Source: DATBJG01 sp963790545
GTDB taxonomy: Bacteria > Acidobacteriota > Vicinamibacteria > Vicinamibacterales > JAMQPK01
NCBI GenBank assembly: GCA_963790545.1
Contig: CAWBPA010000023.1
Coordinates: forward strand, 62,001 to 126,000
Direction: 5' to 3'
Length of the DNA: 64,000 bases
This document shows, piece by piece, positions 1 through 8,298 of the stretch; position 1 is the stretch's first letter, and every line of letters starts with the position of its first letter. A program made the translations under genes and the position numbers. The notes beneath the pieces were generated by a model. The model made no database searches. It saw nothing but the letters and a program-made list of their open reading frames with translations, and had not been told where the DNA came from.

Positions 1-483
1 GTCGCCTCCCGTCGACCGCCCGTCCCGCCGGTCCTGCTCCAGGACCTGAGAAGGCACCTGCAAAAGCATCCGCCGCCACCCGCACGCGGTGGCGACGCGA
101 CCGATAGCGTCAAAGACAAGTTTCTCGCGGAAGTGCGCCGGGCCAGAGCGGTGCTGTACAACACGGTGATCGCCCAGGCGCAGAGAATTGACATCGACGG
201 CAGCCGCATCACCTTCAGTTTTCTACCGACGCATCGCACCCTGCGAGAGAAGCTGGACCAGAATCGCACCTGGCTCGAACAGGCCGCTTCGGAAATGGCG
301 GGCCGCAAGATGACGATCGTCTCGGCCCAGCTGGAAGCCGGTCAGCCGGCGGTTGACGCTGCCGCTTCATCGGCCGGACCGCCGAAGCTGGCCGATCTCA
401 AGGCCGAAGCCATGGCCGACTCTGCCGTACAGGCCATGCTCGACGTGTTTCCGGCGGAAATCAGAGACGTTGAGGAGATGTAG
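1..483 (+). CDS. dnaX: DNA polymerase III subunit gamma/tau, C-terminal end (partial)
   Basis: The reading frame is open from base 1 to the stop at 481-483, so this is the last ~160 codons of a gene that starts outside the window. The visible part is a Pro/Ala linker followed by a compact domain (segments DKFLAEVRRARAVLYN and LREKLDQNRTWLEQA) like the C-terminal region of tau. The product would be the clamp-loader subunit that joins polymerase cores to the helicase. The call rests mainly on gene order: dnaX-ybaB-recR is one of the most conserved bacterial neighbourhoods, and ybaB starts 5 nt downstream. No ATPase motif is visible in this fragment. Confidence 0.85.
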   Translation, partial: VASRRPPVPPVLLQDLRRHLQKHPPPPARGGDATDSVKDKFLAEVRRARAVLYNTVIAQAQRIDIDGSRITFSFLPTHRTLREKLDQNRTWLEQAASEMAGRKMTIVSAQLEAGQPAVDAAASSAGPPKLADLKAEAMADSAVQAMLDVFPAEIRDVEEM

Positions 484-488
484 CCGAC

Positions 489-785
489 GTGAATATCCAG
501 CAAATGATGAAGCAGGCGCAGCAGATGCAGGAGCGCCTGCAGAAGCAAATGAATGATTTGCGCGTCGAGGCGTCCTCCGGCGGCGGCATGGTGACGGTCG
601 TCATGAACGGCCAGAAGCAGGTGCAAAAGGTGCAGATCGATCCCGAATGCGTGTCCAAAGACGACGTCGACATGCTGCAGGACTTGATTGTGGCGGCGTT
701 CAACGATGCCGTCCGTAAAGTCGACGACGAATTGGGGCGACACATGGGCGGGATGCTCGGAGGCTTGAAGATTCCCGGACTCTGA
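489..785 (+). CDS. ybaB: YbaB/EbfC family nucleoid-associated protein
   Basis: This 98-residue protein has the family layout: an N-terminal amphipathic helix rich in Met and Gln (MNIQQMMKQAQQMQERLQKQ), a short beta sheet, then a C-terminal helix and a Gly/Met-rich tail. Members are small dimeric DNA-binding proteins that coat the nucleoid. The start is GTG at 489, preceded by a GAGGAG stretch at the end of dnaX; an internal ATG at 504 would shorten the helix. It lies between dnaX (5 nt gap) and recR (27 nt gap), the usual operon order. Confidence 0.95.
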   Translation: MNIQQMMKQAQQMQERLQKQMNDLRVEASSGGGMVTVVMNGQKQVQKVQIDPECVSKDDVDMLQDLIVAAFNDAVRKVDDELGRHMGGMLGGLKIPGL

Positions 786-812
786 CGTGATCACTCCCCA
801 CTGGTCACTGCC

Positions 813-1406
813 TTGTCCTACCCTGATCCGCTCGTTCGTCTCATCGATCAGCTTCGCCGTCTGCCAGGGATTGGTCCCAAAGGGGCGCAGCGTCTGGCCT
901 TCCACATCCTGAGGACGCCGCGCGAGGAAGCCGAGCGGCTGTGCGAGGCGGTGCGTGACGTCAAAGACCACGTGACGTACTGCTCGGTGTGCAGCAACAC
1001 GACCGACATCGACCCTTGCGTCTTCTGCAGCAATCCCGGCCGCGATCAGCGTATGATTTGCGTCGTTGAAGAGCCGCAGAACGTGACGGCGGTCGAAAAG
1101 ACGCGCGAGTTCAAAGGAACCTATCACGTGCTCATGGGGGCGTTGTCGCCGCTGCAGGGCGTGGGTCCCGACGACCTGAAGATCAAAGAGCTGCTCGTTC
1201 GCGTCGAGAAAGGCGTCGATGAGGTCATCCTCGCCACCAACCCGAACGTCGAGGGAGAAGCGACGGCGTTGTACCTCGCGCGCCTGCTCAAGCCCATTGG
1301 GGTCAAGGTGACCCGCATTGCGATGGGCGTCCCCGTCGGCAGCGATCTCGAGTACGCAGACGAAGTGACCATGCACAAGGCGCTCGAAGGGAGGCGGGAG
1401 ATCTAA
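813..1406 (+). CDS. recR: Recombination mediator RecR
   Basis: This 197-residue protein has the standard RecR length. An N-terminal helix-hairpin-helix (LRRLPGIGPKGAQRLAF, residues ~14-30) is followed by a four-Cys zinc finger (C57, C60, C69, C72), a Toprim domain (VVEEPQNV to ILATNPNVEGEATA) and a C-terminal Walker-B-like part. RecR works with RecO/RecF to load RecA on gapped DNA. The start is TTG at 813; no better in-frame start lies after the ybaB stop. It is the last gene of the dnaX-ybaB-recR unit and is followed directly by a large repetitive palindrome. Confidence 0.95.
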   Translation: MSYPDPLVRLIDQLRRLPGIGPKGAQRLAFHILRTPREEAERLCEAVRDVKDHVTYCSVCSNTTDIDPCVFCSNPGRDQRMICVVEEPQNVTAVEKTREFKGTYHVLMGALSPLQGVGPDDLKIKELLVRVEKGVDEVILATNPNVEGEATALYLARLLKPIGVKVTRIAMGVPVGSDLEYADEVTMHKALEGRREI

Positions 1407-1594
1407 CACGGGTGCCGGGTGCTTGGTGCCTGGTGCCTGGTGCTGTGCAGGGTGCTGAGTGCTGGGTGCTCACTGCTGGGTGCTAGACGTCGCACCGCAC
1501 CCGGCACAGCACCCTGCACCCGGCACAGCACTAGGCACAGGCACCCGGCACCAGGCACAGCACCAGGCACCAAGCACCAGGCACGCGGCACCCT
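1407..1594. repeat. GGTGCC/GGCACC low-complexity inverted repeat array
   Basis: The first ~75 bases are direct variants of GGTGCTGGGTGCCTG on the plus strand. After a short centre (about 1486-1495) the next ~95 bases carry the complementary unit (GGCACCAGGCACAGCACC). The whole gap between recR and the next gene can therefore fold into one long imperfect hairpin of 6-8 base units. Spurious open frames cross it, but their composition is repeat-driven and they are not coding. It may act as the recR-operon terminator; no U-tract follows. Confidence 0.8.
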
Positions 1595-1600
1595 TTGTAT

Positions 1601-2230
1601 ATGCTCCCCCTGACCTATCAAACTCCTGCGGCGGCACTGCTCGTGGTCGGCGGCCTTGTCGCGTGCTTTGCTGGATACCGGTTTTTCCGTATCGTTCTGG
1701 TTCTCTACGGATTCATCATTGGTGCGCTCGTCGCGACGTCCGCCATCGGGGCGGGCAGCACGACCGAGCTCGTTCTCGCCGCGATTGCCGGCGGGCTCAT
1801 TGGTGGGCTGATTTTCTATACGGCCTACTTCCTTGGCGTGGCACTCATAGGGGCAGCAATCGGCGCGTTGATCGTCCACGCCGCGTGGGCACAGATTGGA
1901 ACCGATCCGCATCCGGTTGTCCTGATCCTCTTTGCGATCAGCGGGGCCGTCGCGGCCATGATTCTGCAACGCTATGTGATCGTGGTTGCCACGGCGTTTG
2001 GTGGCGCCTGGACGCTCGTCATCGGCGCGCTCGCCATTGCGGGAAACGAGCGCGCCCTCAAGGCAGCGGCCGGAGACGTGTGGGTTCTTTACGCGTTCAG
2101 CCTGCAGCCGGCAGATCGAGGGTTGCTGGTCGTCTGGCTCGCGCTGGGTCTGGTGGGCTTAATCGTTCAACTGCGCTTTACAGGCCGTGGCAGGTCCCGG
2201 GCCAAGCGGTGGAAAGCTCAGACGGCGTAA
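1601..2230 (+). CDS. Multi-pass membrane protein, DUF4203/TMEM198-like
   Basis: This ~209-residue protein is almost entirely hydrophobic, with about seven predicted membrane helices and Gly/Ala-rich helix faces (IIGALVATSAIGAGS, IAGGLIGGLIFYTAYFLG). It ends in a short basic tail (GRGRSRAKRWK). The pattern resembles DUF4203/TMEM198-type proteins; their function in bacteria is unknown. ATG at 1601 is chosen; a TTG two codons upstream is possible. It stands alone between two repeat arrays, so no operon partner helps. The family call is tentative; the membrane call is solid. Confidence 0.65.
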   Translation: MLPLTYQTPAAALLVVGGLVACFAGYRFFRIVLVLYGFIIGALVATSAIGAGSTTELVLAAIAGGLIGGLIFYTAYFLGVALIGAAIGALIVHAAWAQIGTDPHPVVLILFAISGAVAAMILQRYVIVVATAFGGAWTLVIGALAIAGNERALKAAAGDVWVLYAFSLQPADRGLLVVWLALGLVGLIVQLRFTGRGRSRAKRWKAQTA

Positions 2231-2295
2231 AAGAAACTGAAAACTGAAAAGTGAAAACTGAACAAGTGAAAACAAAGTGAAAACTGAAAACTAGT
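2231..2295. repeat. GAAAACT tandem low-complexity tract
   Basis: An A-rich tract made of near-tandem units CTGAAAA/GTGAAAACT (about eight units), very different from the surrounding high-GC sequence. The same unit recurs at 6064-6090 after another gene. It directly follows the stop of the membrane protein gene and precedes the DinB-like gene. Confidence 0.8.
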
Positions 2296-2309
2296 CAGAG
2301 GCACTCGCC

Positions 2310-2816
2310 ATGAGTATTGCGGAATCGTTGCTGCCGGAATTTGATCGAGAGACGGGCTTGACACGCCAGCTGCTGGAGCGGGTCCCGAATGACAAGGCGA
2401 GCTGGAAACCGCATCCAAAGTCGTTCTCGCTCGGCGATCTGTCGCTGCATATCGCAAACCTTCTCACCTGGGCCGTGTCGACGATGAAGCAGACAGAATT
2501 CGATATCAACCCTCCGGGCGGGCCGGGTTTCACGCCGCTGAAATTCGAATCGGTTGGGACGACACTGAAAACCCTGGACGAAAACGTCCGCACCACTCGA
2601 GCCGTGATCGCTGGTGCTACCGATGGCGAGATGATGGTGATGTGGACGTTCAAAAACGGCGGGAAGACGGTGTTCTCGATGCCCCGCATTGCCGTGCTGC
2701 GCTCGTTCGTGATGAACCACATGATTCATCACCGGGGACAGTTGACGGTCTACTTGCGCGAGCTGGACGTGCCACTTCCGCAGATGTACGGCCCGACGGC
2801 CGACAGCCCGATGTAG
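2310..2816 (+). CDS. DinB family protein
   Basis: A 168-residue four-helix-bundle protein of the DinB/YfiT type. Typical marks are the first helix with LPEFDRETGLTRQLLERVPND, the LSLHIANLLTW segment with the first metal-ligand His, and the C-terminal NHMIHHRGQLTVYLREL segment with the second and third His. Members are metal-binding and include thiol-dependent enzymes; the substrate here is unknown. The start is ATG at 2310. It is a lone gene, and the 3' end is 75 nt from the apbE start. Confidence 0.85.
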   Translation: MSIAESLLPEFDRETGLTRQLLERVPNDKASWKPHPKSFSLGDLSLHIANLLTWAVSTMKQTEFDINPPGGPGFTPLKFESVGTTLKTLDENVRTTRAVIAGATDGEMMVMWTFKNGGKTVFSMPRIAVLRSFVMNHMIHHRGQLTVYLRELDVPLPQMYGPTADSPM

Positions 2817-2891
2817 TTCCACGAGCGACTCTTCCACGTGGTGGATTCAGTGCGGGTGTTTAGCGGCGATCCGGGTGCGGGGCTCGGGCGC

Positions 2892-3929
2892 ATGCGTGCG
2901 CTTGTCGTTGCGTGCCTCTGTTCCTTGCTGGCGGCCTGCGCGACCCCTCCCGCACCCACGCGCCGCATCATCGAGTTTCGTGGTCCGACGATGGGGACGA
3001 CCTATTCGGTGAAGGTCGTCACGGGACCTGAAGGCCTGAGCGACGCTGCCAATCTCGATCGCGAGATTCGTACGAATCTCGAGCGCATGAACGCGCTCAT
3101 GTCGACCTGGGACGGCGAGTCGGAGTTGTCGCGCTTCAACCGTTTTAGAAGCACAGATTCGTTCACTCTGTCTCGAGAGACGTTCGAGGTGTTCCAGTGG
3201 TCGCAGAAGATTGGGGAGTTGACCGGTGGCGCCCTGGACGTGACCGTCGCCTCGCTCCTCGACGCATGGGGATTCGGACCCGGTGGCAAGCGAGACCGCG
3301 TGCCAGATGAGGCCGAGATCGCACGGCTCCGCGAGGCGGTGGGTACGCACATGTTCGAACTGGACGAAGCGACGTTGACGGTTCGAAAGAAGCGGCCCGA
3401 CGTTCGCTGCGAGCTTTCCGCCGTCGCACCGGGCTATGCCGTCGATCGGCTGACGACTCGGTTAATGGCTCGAGGCTTCAACGATTTTCTCGTGGACGTG
3501 GGCGGCGAGTTGCGAGCGCAGGGCCGCAACGAAGGGGGCCGTCCCTGGCAGATTGCCATCGAACGGCCGGATGCCGGGGGAGCGATCGGTCAGCGATTCG
3601 TCCAGCTTTCGGACCACTCGATGACAACGTCCGGCGACTATCGAAACTTCTATGAGGTGGACGGCGTACGGTTGACCCACATTCTCGATCCCCGGACGGG
3701 CCGGCCCATCACCAACCGTCTCGCCTCAGTGACCGTCATCGACGACCTCTCGGTGAGGGCCGACGCATTCGCCACCGCACTCATGGTGCTCGGTCCGGAC
3801 GAAGGCCTGGCCCTGTCGGAGCGATTGAACCTGGCCGCCCTATTTCTGGTGCGCGATGAGCATGGAGGTTTTCTGGAGCGCACCTCATCGCGGTTCGATA
3901 CGTTGACGAAGGCATCGGGACACCCGTGA
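2892..3929 (+). CDS. apbE: FAD:protein FMN transferase (ApbE), lipoprotein
   Basis: ApbE attaches FMN covalently to Thr/Ser of target flavoproteins on the outer side of the inner membrane. The ATG at 2892 gives a lipoprotein signal peptide with lipobox LAAC (Cys at residue 16); a GTG at 2838 would put that signal internally and is rejected. Family motifs are present: GPTMGTTYSVKV near the N-terminus, VDVGGELRAQG, LTHILDPRTGRP, and ADAFATALMVLG, which holds the metal-binding Asp. At 345 residues it has the usual length. No target lies beside it, but an FMN-binding protein with a candidate acceptor Thr is encoded at 23169-23711. Confidence 0.93.
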   Translation: MRALVVACLCSLLAACATPPAPTRRIIEFRGPTMGTTYSVKVVTGPEGLSDAANLDREIRTNLERMNALMSTWDGESELSRFNRFRSTDSFTLSRETFEVFQWSQKIGELTGGALDVTVASLLDAWGFGPGGKRDRVPDEAEIARLREAVGTHMFELDEATLTVRKKRPDVRCELSAVAPGYAVDRLTTRLMARGFNDFLVDVGGELRAQGRNEGGRPWQIAIERPDAGGAIGQRFVQLSDHSMTTSGDYRNFYEVDGVRLTHILDPRTGRPITNRLASVTVIDDLSVRADAFATALMVLGPDEGLALSERLNLAALFLVRDEHGGFLERTSSRFDTLTKASGHP

Positions 3930-4079
3930 AGAATCGTGACTGGAGGAACACGGAATCTGCCTATTGTGCCTGGTTTGATACATCTCAAGTCCACCACCAG
4001 TTTGGCGATCCCTGTTCTACAATGGGGTCTCGATCGTCCAACGAGAGGCGCTCCCAACCTCTCCGCGCAAGGGGTATGC

Positions 4080-5114
4080 ATGGCGGAATGGCGCGACCTT
4101 CGAGAGGTCATCGAGGCGGCGGAGCAGGCGGCTGCTGACGGCGACTACGCGTCAGCGGAGCAACTGCTGCGTGAGGCGGCCGAGCTGCAAGAGAGCAGCC
4201 TTGGTCCCACAGATCCGAACCTCGCCAACACGTTGAACAATCTCGGCGTCGTGTGTGAGATCACCAAAAAGCCCGTCGAGGCCGAAGCCTTCTTTCGAAG
4301 GGCCTACGCGATTGCGACGGCCGCCCTTGAGCCCAATCATCCCTTCGTGTTGACGAGTCGCAAGAACCTCGAGGACTTCTGCAGCGCTCGGGGAATGGCT
4401 GTCGATGTCACCGGTATCGACGAGGTTTCGCTCGAGCAACCGGTCGAAGAAATACGACCGGTCGAATCCAGGGGATGGTCGCACCCACTCGCCGTCGGTG
4501 CCGTGATTGCCGTCGGAGTGTTCCTGGGGTTCATTGCGATCGCGGCATGGTTCCGATCGAATGACGCGGTCGAATTGCCCACGGAAACCTCGCGTGCATC
4601 ATCAAAGAGCTTGCCGACCTCCTCACAGTCCCCAAAAACCGGTGTGAAGACCGCGAGACCGCCCGACGAGCGGCGAGTCAGCGAAACGCTTCCGCCGCCG
4701 GCCGCGAGTGCGAAGGCACCGGCCAGAACCGCGAAGAGCTCGAACACCACACCAAAGAGCGTCGGCACGACATCGTCTGTGCCGCAGCCGCTGGTCGTCG
4801 CCGCCGCGGAACTGTGCGGAAATTTCTCAACACGAGACTGGCGATGCGTCTCTCCTCGTCAGCCGGTTGGTTCCGGCTCCATCGTCTTCTACACGCGGCT
4901 CAAGTCTCCGACGGTGACAGCGGTCCAGCATCGCTGGTATCGTGGTGATCGTTTGCACCGGGTGGTGAACCTTCCCGTCCGCGTCAACACCGCCGATGGT
5001 TACCGTACTTACAGTCGAACCACCGTCGACACCAAGGGGGGCAGCGACTGGCGGGTCGAGCTCAGAACCAAGGACGGGGCCGTCCTGCACGAGGAGCGCT
5101 TCGTCGTTCGTTAA
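4080..5114 (+). CDS. TPR protein with transmembrane segment and C-terminal DUF2914 domain
   Basis: The product has 344 residues from ATG 4080. Residues ~10-105 form TPR-like helices (GDYASAEQLLREAAELQ; NTLNNLGVVCEITKKPVEAEAFFRRAYAIA). A single membrane helix follows at ~136-157, then a Ser/Thr/Pro/Ala-rich linker (~160-240). A C-terminal beta domain (RDWRCVSPRQPVGSGSIVFYT to LHEERFVVR) matches DUF2914, an extracytoplasmic domain of unknown role. An upstream in-frame start at 3936 adds 48 residues of poor quality and is rejected. The topology suggests a cytoplasmic TPR linked to an external sensor or binding domain. Confidence 0.8.
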   Translation: MAEWRDLREVIEAAEQAAADGDYASAEQLLREAAELQESSLGPTDPNLANTLNNLGVVCEITKKPVEAEAFFRRAYAIATAALEPNHPFVLTSRKNLEDFCSARGMAVDVTGIDEVSLEQPVEEIRPVESRGWSHPLAVGAVIAVGVFLGFIAIAAWFRSNDAVELPTETSRASSKSLPTSSQSPKTGVKTARPPDERRVSETLPPPAASAKAPARTAKSSNTTPKSVGTTSSVPQPLVVAAAELCGNFSTRDWRCVSPRQPVGSGSIVFYTRLKSPTVTAVQHRWYRGDRLHRVVNLPVRVNTADGYRTYSRTTVDTKGGSDWRVELRTKDGAVLHEERFVVR

Positions 5115-5123
5115 GCGAGTGTC

Positions 5124-5147
5124 GCGCGGGCTGAAGCCCGCGCGCTA
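5124..5147. repeat. REP-like hairpin ending in GCTAC
   Basis: The palindrome GCGCGGGC-TGAA-GCCCGCGC is followed by GCTAC. It starts 10 nt after the DUF2914 gene stop and is one of a dispersed family in this window (5199, 14464, 28743, 36401, 37578, 41489). Confidence 0.75.
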
Positions 5148-5198
5148 CATTGCCGTATGCTACTGATAGCCAGTGTGCGACATATTTACGTCGGTTTC

Positions 5199-5220
5199 GC
5201 GGGGCAAAGCCCCGCTCTAC
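5199..5220. repeat. REP-like hairpin ending in CTCTAC
   Basis: A second hairpin, GCGGGGC-AAA-GCCCCGC then TCTAC, just upstream of the B3-like lactamase start (ATG 5229). It could lie in the leader of that mRNA. Confidence 0.7.
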
Positions 5221-5228
5221 GGGGCAAT

Positions 5229-6074
5229 ATGCGAGCATTGATTCTTGTCGCGGGCCTTGCGTGGATGTCTGTTTCGGCTCAGGCGCAGAGCGCCGAGGAT
5301 CGGACCCAGGACAGAATGGCGTTTCCCGCTCACAAGATAATCGGAAACATCCATTATGTCGGCACAGGGACACTCAATTCGTACCTCATCACCACTCCTC
5401 AGGGTCACATCCTCATTAACACCAATTTCGAGGAGACCGTACCTCTCCTGCGGGCATCAATCGAGAAGCTTGGCTTTACGCCAACGGACATCAAGATCAT
5501 CCTGGGCAGCCACGCCCACGGGGATCACATGCAAGCCGACGCCATGGTCAAGGAGTTGACCGGCGGTGCCACGGTGATGGCCATGGAACAGGACGTGCCG
5601 GCACTCAAGGCCATGAAGGCGCCGAGCGGGAAGGCGCATCCAATCGACCGCGTGCTCAAGGACGGCGAACAAGTCACGCTGGGCAATACGACGCTTACGG
5701 CCCACCTGACTCCCGGCCACACGCGCGGATGTACGACCTGGACGCTGAGAGTTCAGGACGGCGGCCGGACGCTCGAGGCCCTGATTGCGTGTGGCGGTCT
5801 CCAGGAGAACGCTCGTCTGGTCAACAACAAGAACTATCCCGAGATTGCCGATGACTTCGCCAGAAGCATCAAGAAGTTCAAGATGCTGCAGCCCGACGTG
5901 TTTCTCGGCGCTCACAGCTGGTTCTTCGACCTGGGCGGGAAGTACAAGAGGCTTGGAGGCGCCACAAACCCGTACATCGATCCCGCTGGCTACAAGACGT
6001 GGGTCGACAACATGGAAAAGAACTACAACACCACGCTGGCTGAACAGAAGAAGAACCCGCCCGCTGAAAACTGA
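5229..6074 (+). CDS. Subclass B3-like metallo-beta-lactamase, exported
   Basis: The 281-residue product has a cleavable signal peptide (MRALILVAGLAWMSVSAQAQ). The zinc motif HAHGDH lies at residues 95-100, with further ligands H164 (in TPGHTRGCTTWT) and H229 (in LGAHSWFF). This spacing, the TPGHTxGxTTW block and the LINTNFEETVPLLRASIEKLGF segment are typical of subclass B3 enzymes, which open beta-lactam rings in the periplasm. All standard ligands are present. Activity is not proven: environmental B3-like proteins include lactonases and poorly active enzymes. ATG 5229 is chosen because it starts the signal peptide; an upstream ATG at 5157 is not needed. Confidence 0.85.
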   Translation: MRALILVAGLAWMSVSAQAQSAEDRTQDRMAFPAHKIIGNIHYVGTGTLNSYLITTPQGHILINTNFEETVPLLRASIEKLGFTPTDIKIILGSHAHGDHMQADAMVKELTGGATVMAMEQDVPALKAMKAPSGKAHPIDRVLKDGEQVTLGNTTLTAHLTPGHTRGCTTWTLRVQDGGRTLEALIACGGLQENARLVNNKNYPEIADDFARSIKKFKMLQPDVFLGAHSWFFDLGGKYKRLGGATNPYIDPAGYKTWVDNMEKNYNTTLAEQKKNPPAEN

Positions 6075-6090
6075 AAACTGAAAACTGTGA
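6064..6090. repeat. CTGAAAA tandem units
   Basis: Three perfect tandem CTGAAAA units overlap the stop codon of the lactamase gene and run into the gap before the convergent thioesterase. They match the unit at 2231-2295. Confidence 0.7.
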
Positions 6091-6097
6091 ACTCGCC

Positions 6098-6533
6098 TCA
6101 CTCGTAGCCGATTTCGCTCGACAGAGGAATGCGACTCCGGACAAAGAGTCCCGTTGCCCTTCCAATTTCTCGATCCTTGTGAATCGAACAGCACTGATTC
6201 GGCGATGAACTGGCTGCGGTTCTGGTTCACGACCTTTCCCACAGCTCTCACCTGACCTTCAGACACCGGACGTGTGAGATATGTCGTGAAACTTGTCGTC
6301 AGGACGAACACGTCTTCGACCAGAGAATTGACGGCAAAAAACGCCGCGTTATCCAACGCAAGAAAGTACATGGCGCCGTGCAGGGCTCCGGCCGAATGAA
6401 AAAACTCACGTTTCACCGGCAGCATGATTTCAGCCTCGCCGTGCCTGATGGCAACCCGCGCCCCCGTCACCTTGATGATTGGGGCCGAGTGCATCATGTT
6501 TTCCAGCTTCTGGAAGTGAGTAGGAGATGCCAT
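6098..6533 (-). CDS. PaaI-type hotdog thioesterase, single frameshift
   Basis: From the start at 6533 the frame encodes a hotdog-fold thioesterase: HSAGALHGAMYFLALDNAAFFAVNS has the HG..xxLxD core of the PaaI/YiiD group, followed by TTSFTTYLTRPVSEGQVRAVGKV. Such enzymes hydrolyse acyl-CoA thioesters in the cytoplasm. Near 6173-6176 one extra base throws the frame. Removing it restores DREIGRATGLFVRSRIPLSSEIGYE and a stop at 6098-6100, giving ~144 residues, the normal length. The tail matches the family, so this is probably an assembly indel rather than decay. It is convergent with the lactamase and divergent from the gene at 6654. Confidence 0.8.
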
Positions 6534-6653
6534 AACCACTCTCGGTGACTGAAAGGTGATTCGACATTGTCTCCCAAAGAGGCCTTTGCAACCAGGCAGG
6601 CCCCGTGACAGACTTGGTCCCCTCCGGATAGAGATTGGACAAGGAGAATCAAT

Positions 6654-8294
6654 ATGGTGCGAGGACTCTCGATTCTCGTTGCGGTGTTCGGGTTGTCGGT
6701 TGCGAGCCTGTTCGCCCAGGAGGTTGACGCTCGCGCGGCCCTGCTCGCGTCGGCCAAGGCCATGGGTGCTGACAACCTGAAGACCATCGAGATCTCGGGT
6801 GCGGGCTCCTCGTCGCTCATTGGGCAACAGTACGACGTGAACGGCAACTGGCCGCAGTTCGAAGTGGCCAACTACACGCGCGCGATTGACTTCGACGCCA
6901 AGTGGTCGCGCGAGGACTACACACGGCGGCAGGGCAACTTTCCGACGTTCGGCAGGGTGCCCATGGCCGAACAACGCATCACGGCCATCGTCAGCGGGTC
7001 CCACGCCTGGGACATGCGCGACGGCATGCCGGTCGCGCTCACGCGGCCCTATCTGGACGGGGTGCCGTTCAACGAACTCCGGCAACTCGAGCTCGCGATT
7101 ACACCCCACGGGTTTCTCAAGGCCGCCCTTGCCGCGTCCGATGCGAAAGCCATCAAGATGCAGTTCATCGGCGCATCAGACTTCGGGCTGTCGCAATTCG
7201 GCCGGAGCGTGACGATCGTGTCCTTCACCTTTCTCGGCAAATATAAGATCAACGGCACGATTGACGACCGCAATCTCGTGGAGCTCGTCGGGACGTGGTT
7301 CCCAAACCCCGTCTATGGCGACATGGACTACGAGATGCGCTACACGCAGTACAAGGATTTCGGCGGGGTGATGTTCCCGATGTTGCTCCACACCCATCAG
7401 GGTGATCCCAGATTGAATGTCGCGCACAACTATTACGAGTACCGCGTCACGAGCGTGAAGCCGAATGCCCCGGTGACCACGATGCCGGTGCCCGATCTGG
7501 TGCGCACGGCCGTTGTTCCGCCGGCCAGGGTGGAAAGTCAGAAGCTTGCGGAGGGGGTCTGGTTGCTCGGCGGCGGCACGCACAACAGCCTGCTCGTGGC
7601 GTTCAAGGACTATGTGGCCGTGGTCGACGCGCCAAACAACGAGGCACGTTCGCTGGCGGTGATTGCGGAAGCCGCGAGACTCGTTCCTGGTAAGCCGGTT
7701 CAGTACGTCATCAATACGCACCACCATTTCGATCATGCCGGCGGGCTCCGCACCTATCTCTCGCAGGGGACCACCATCGTGACGCACGAGTCGAACAAGC
7801 AGTACTACCTCGACATTCTCTTCCACCCTGCGCCGCGCACGCTCCAGCCGGACCGAATGGCTTTGTACAACCCGATGTACTGGATCAGCCGGCGGCCGCC
7901 GCCGATTGAAACCGTGGCCGGCGAGCCCCGTAGTACGGCGAAATACGTGGTGACGGACGGCGAGCGAATTCTGGAGGTCGTCAAGGTGCAAGACGTGGCG
8001 TACGAGCTGGGGGACAACTCGTACCGGCAAGGCAATCACAGCCTGGACATGCTGATTGCGTACCTGCCAAAGGAAAAGATCCTCTTCAATGCAGATCTGT
8101 ACTCGCCGCCCGCACCGGGAGCGAAGCCCGCACCGCCGTCGCCCGGCATGCGCACCCTGAACCAGAACATTCTGAAGTTGAAATTCGACGTGGCGCAGCA
8201 CGCACCCGCGCACGGCCGCATCGGCACGCACGAAGAGTTCCTTCAGATTGTGAAGGGAGCGGCGCCGACGAGTGACACCGCGGCTGCGCGTTGA
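6654..8294 (+). CDS. MBL-fold hydrolase with long N-terminal domain, exported
   Basis: This 546-residue protein has a signal peptide ending near ASLFAQ. The first ~300 residues form a domain of unknown function (conserved-looking segments YDVNGNWPQFEV and FGDMDYEMRYTQYKDFGGVMFP). The C-terminal half is a metallo-beta-lactamase fold with NTHHHFDHAGG at about residue 353 and a later GNHSLDMLIAYLP segment. A good Shine-Dalgarno (AAGGAG, 7 nt from the ATG) fixes the start at 6654. Exported two-part MBL proteins of this type are seen in acidobacteria; the substrate is unknown. It stands 120 nt from the divergent thioesterase. Confidence 0.8.
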   Translation: MVRGLSILVAVFGLSVASLFAQEVDARAALLASAKAMGADNLKTIEISGAGSSSLIGQQYDVNGNWPQFEVANYTRAIDFDAKWSREDYTRRQGNFPTFGRVPMAEQRITAIVSGSHAWDMRDGMPVALTRPYLDGVPFNELRQLELAITPHGFLKAALAASDAKAIKMQFIGASDFGLSQFGRSVTIVSFTFLGKYKINGTIDDRNLVELVGTWFPNPVYGDMDYEMRYTQYKDFGGVMFPMLLHTHQGDPRLNVAHNYYEYRVTSVKPNAPVTTMPVPDLVRTAVVPPARVESQKLAEGVWLLGGGTHNSLLVAFKDYVAVVDAPNNEARSLAVIAEAARLVPGKPVQYVINTHHHFDHAGGLRTYLSQGTTIVTHESNKQYYLDILFHPAPRTLQPDRMALYNPMYWISRRPPPIETVAGEPRSTAKYVVTDGERILEVVKVQDVAYELGDNSYRQGNHSLDMLIAYLPKEKILFNADLYSPPAPGAKPAPPSPGMRTLNQNILKLKFDVAQHAPAHGRIGTHEEFLQIVKGAAPTSDTAAAR

Positions 8295-8298
8295 GTCT

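Noticed and set aside
342..1409. 355-codon minus-strand frame opposite dnaX end, ybaB and recR
   Set aside because: It lies antisense to three clear genes and has the Arg/His-rich composition of a high-GC shadow frame.
1407..1594. Possible CRISPR array
   Set aside because: Units are 6-8 bases without spacers and reverse orientation half-way; there are no cas genes in the window.
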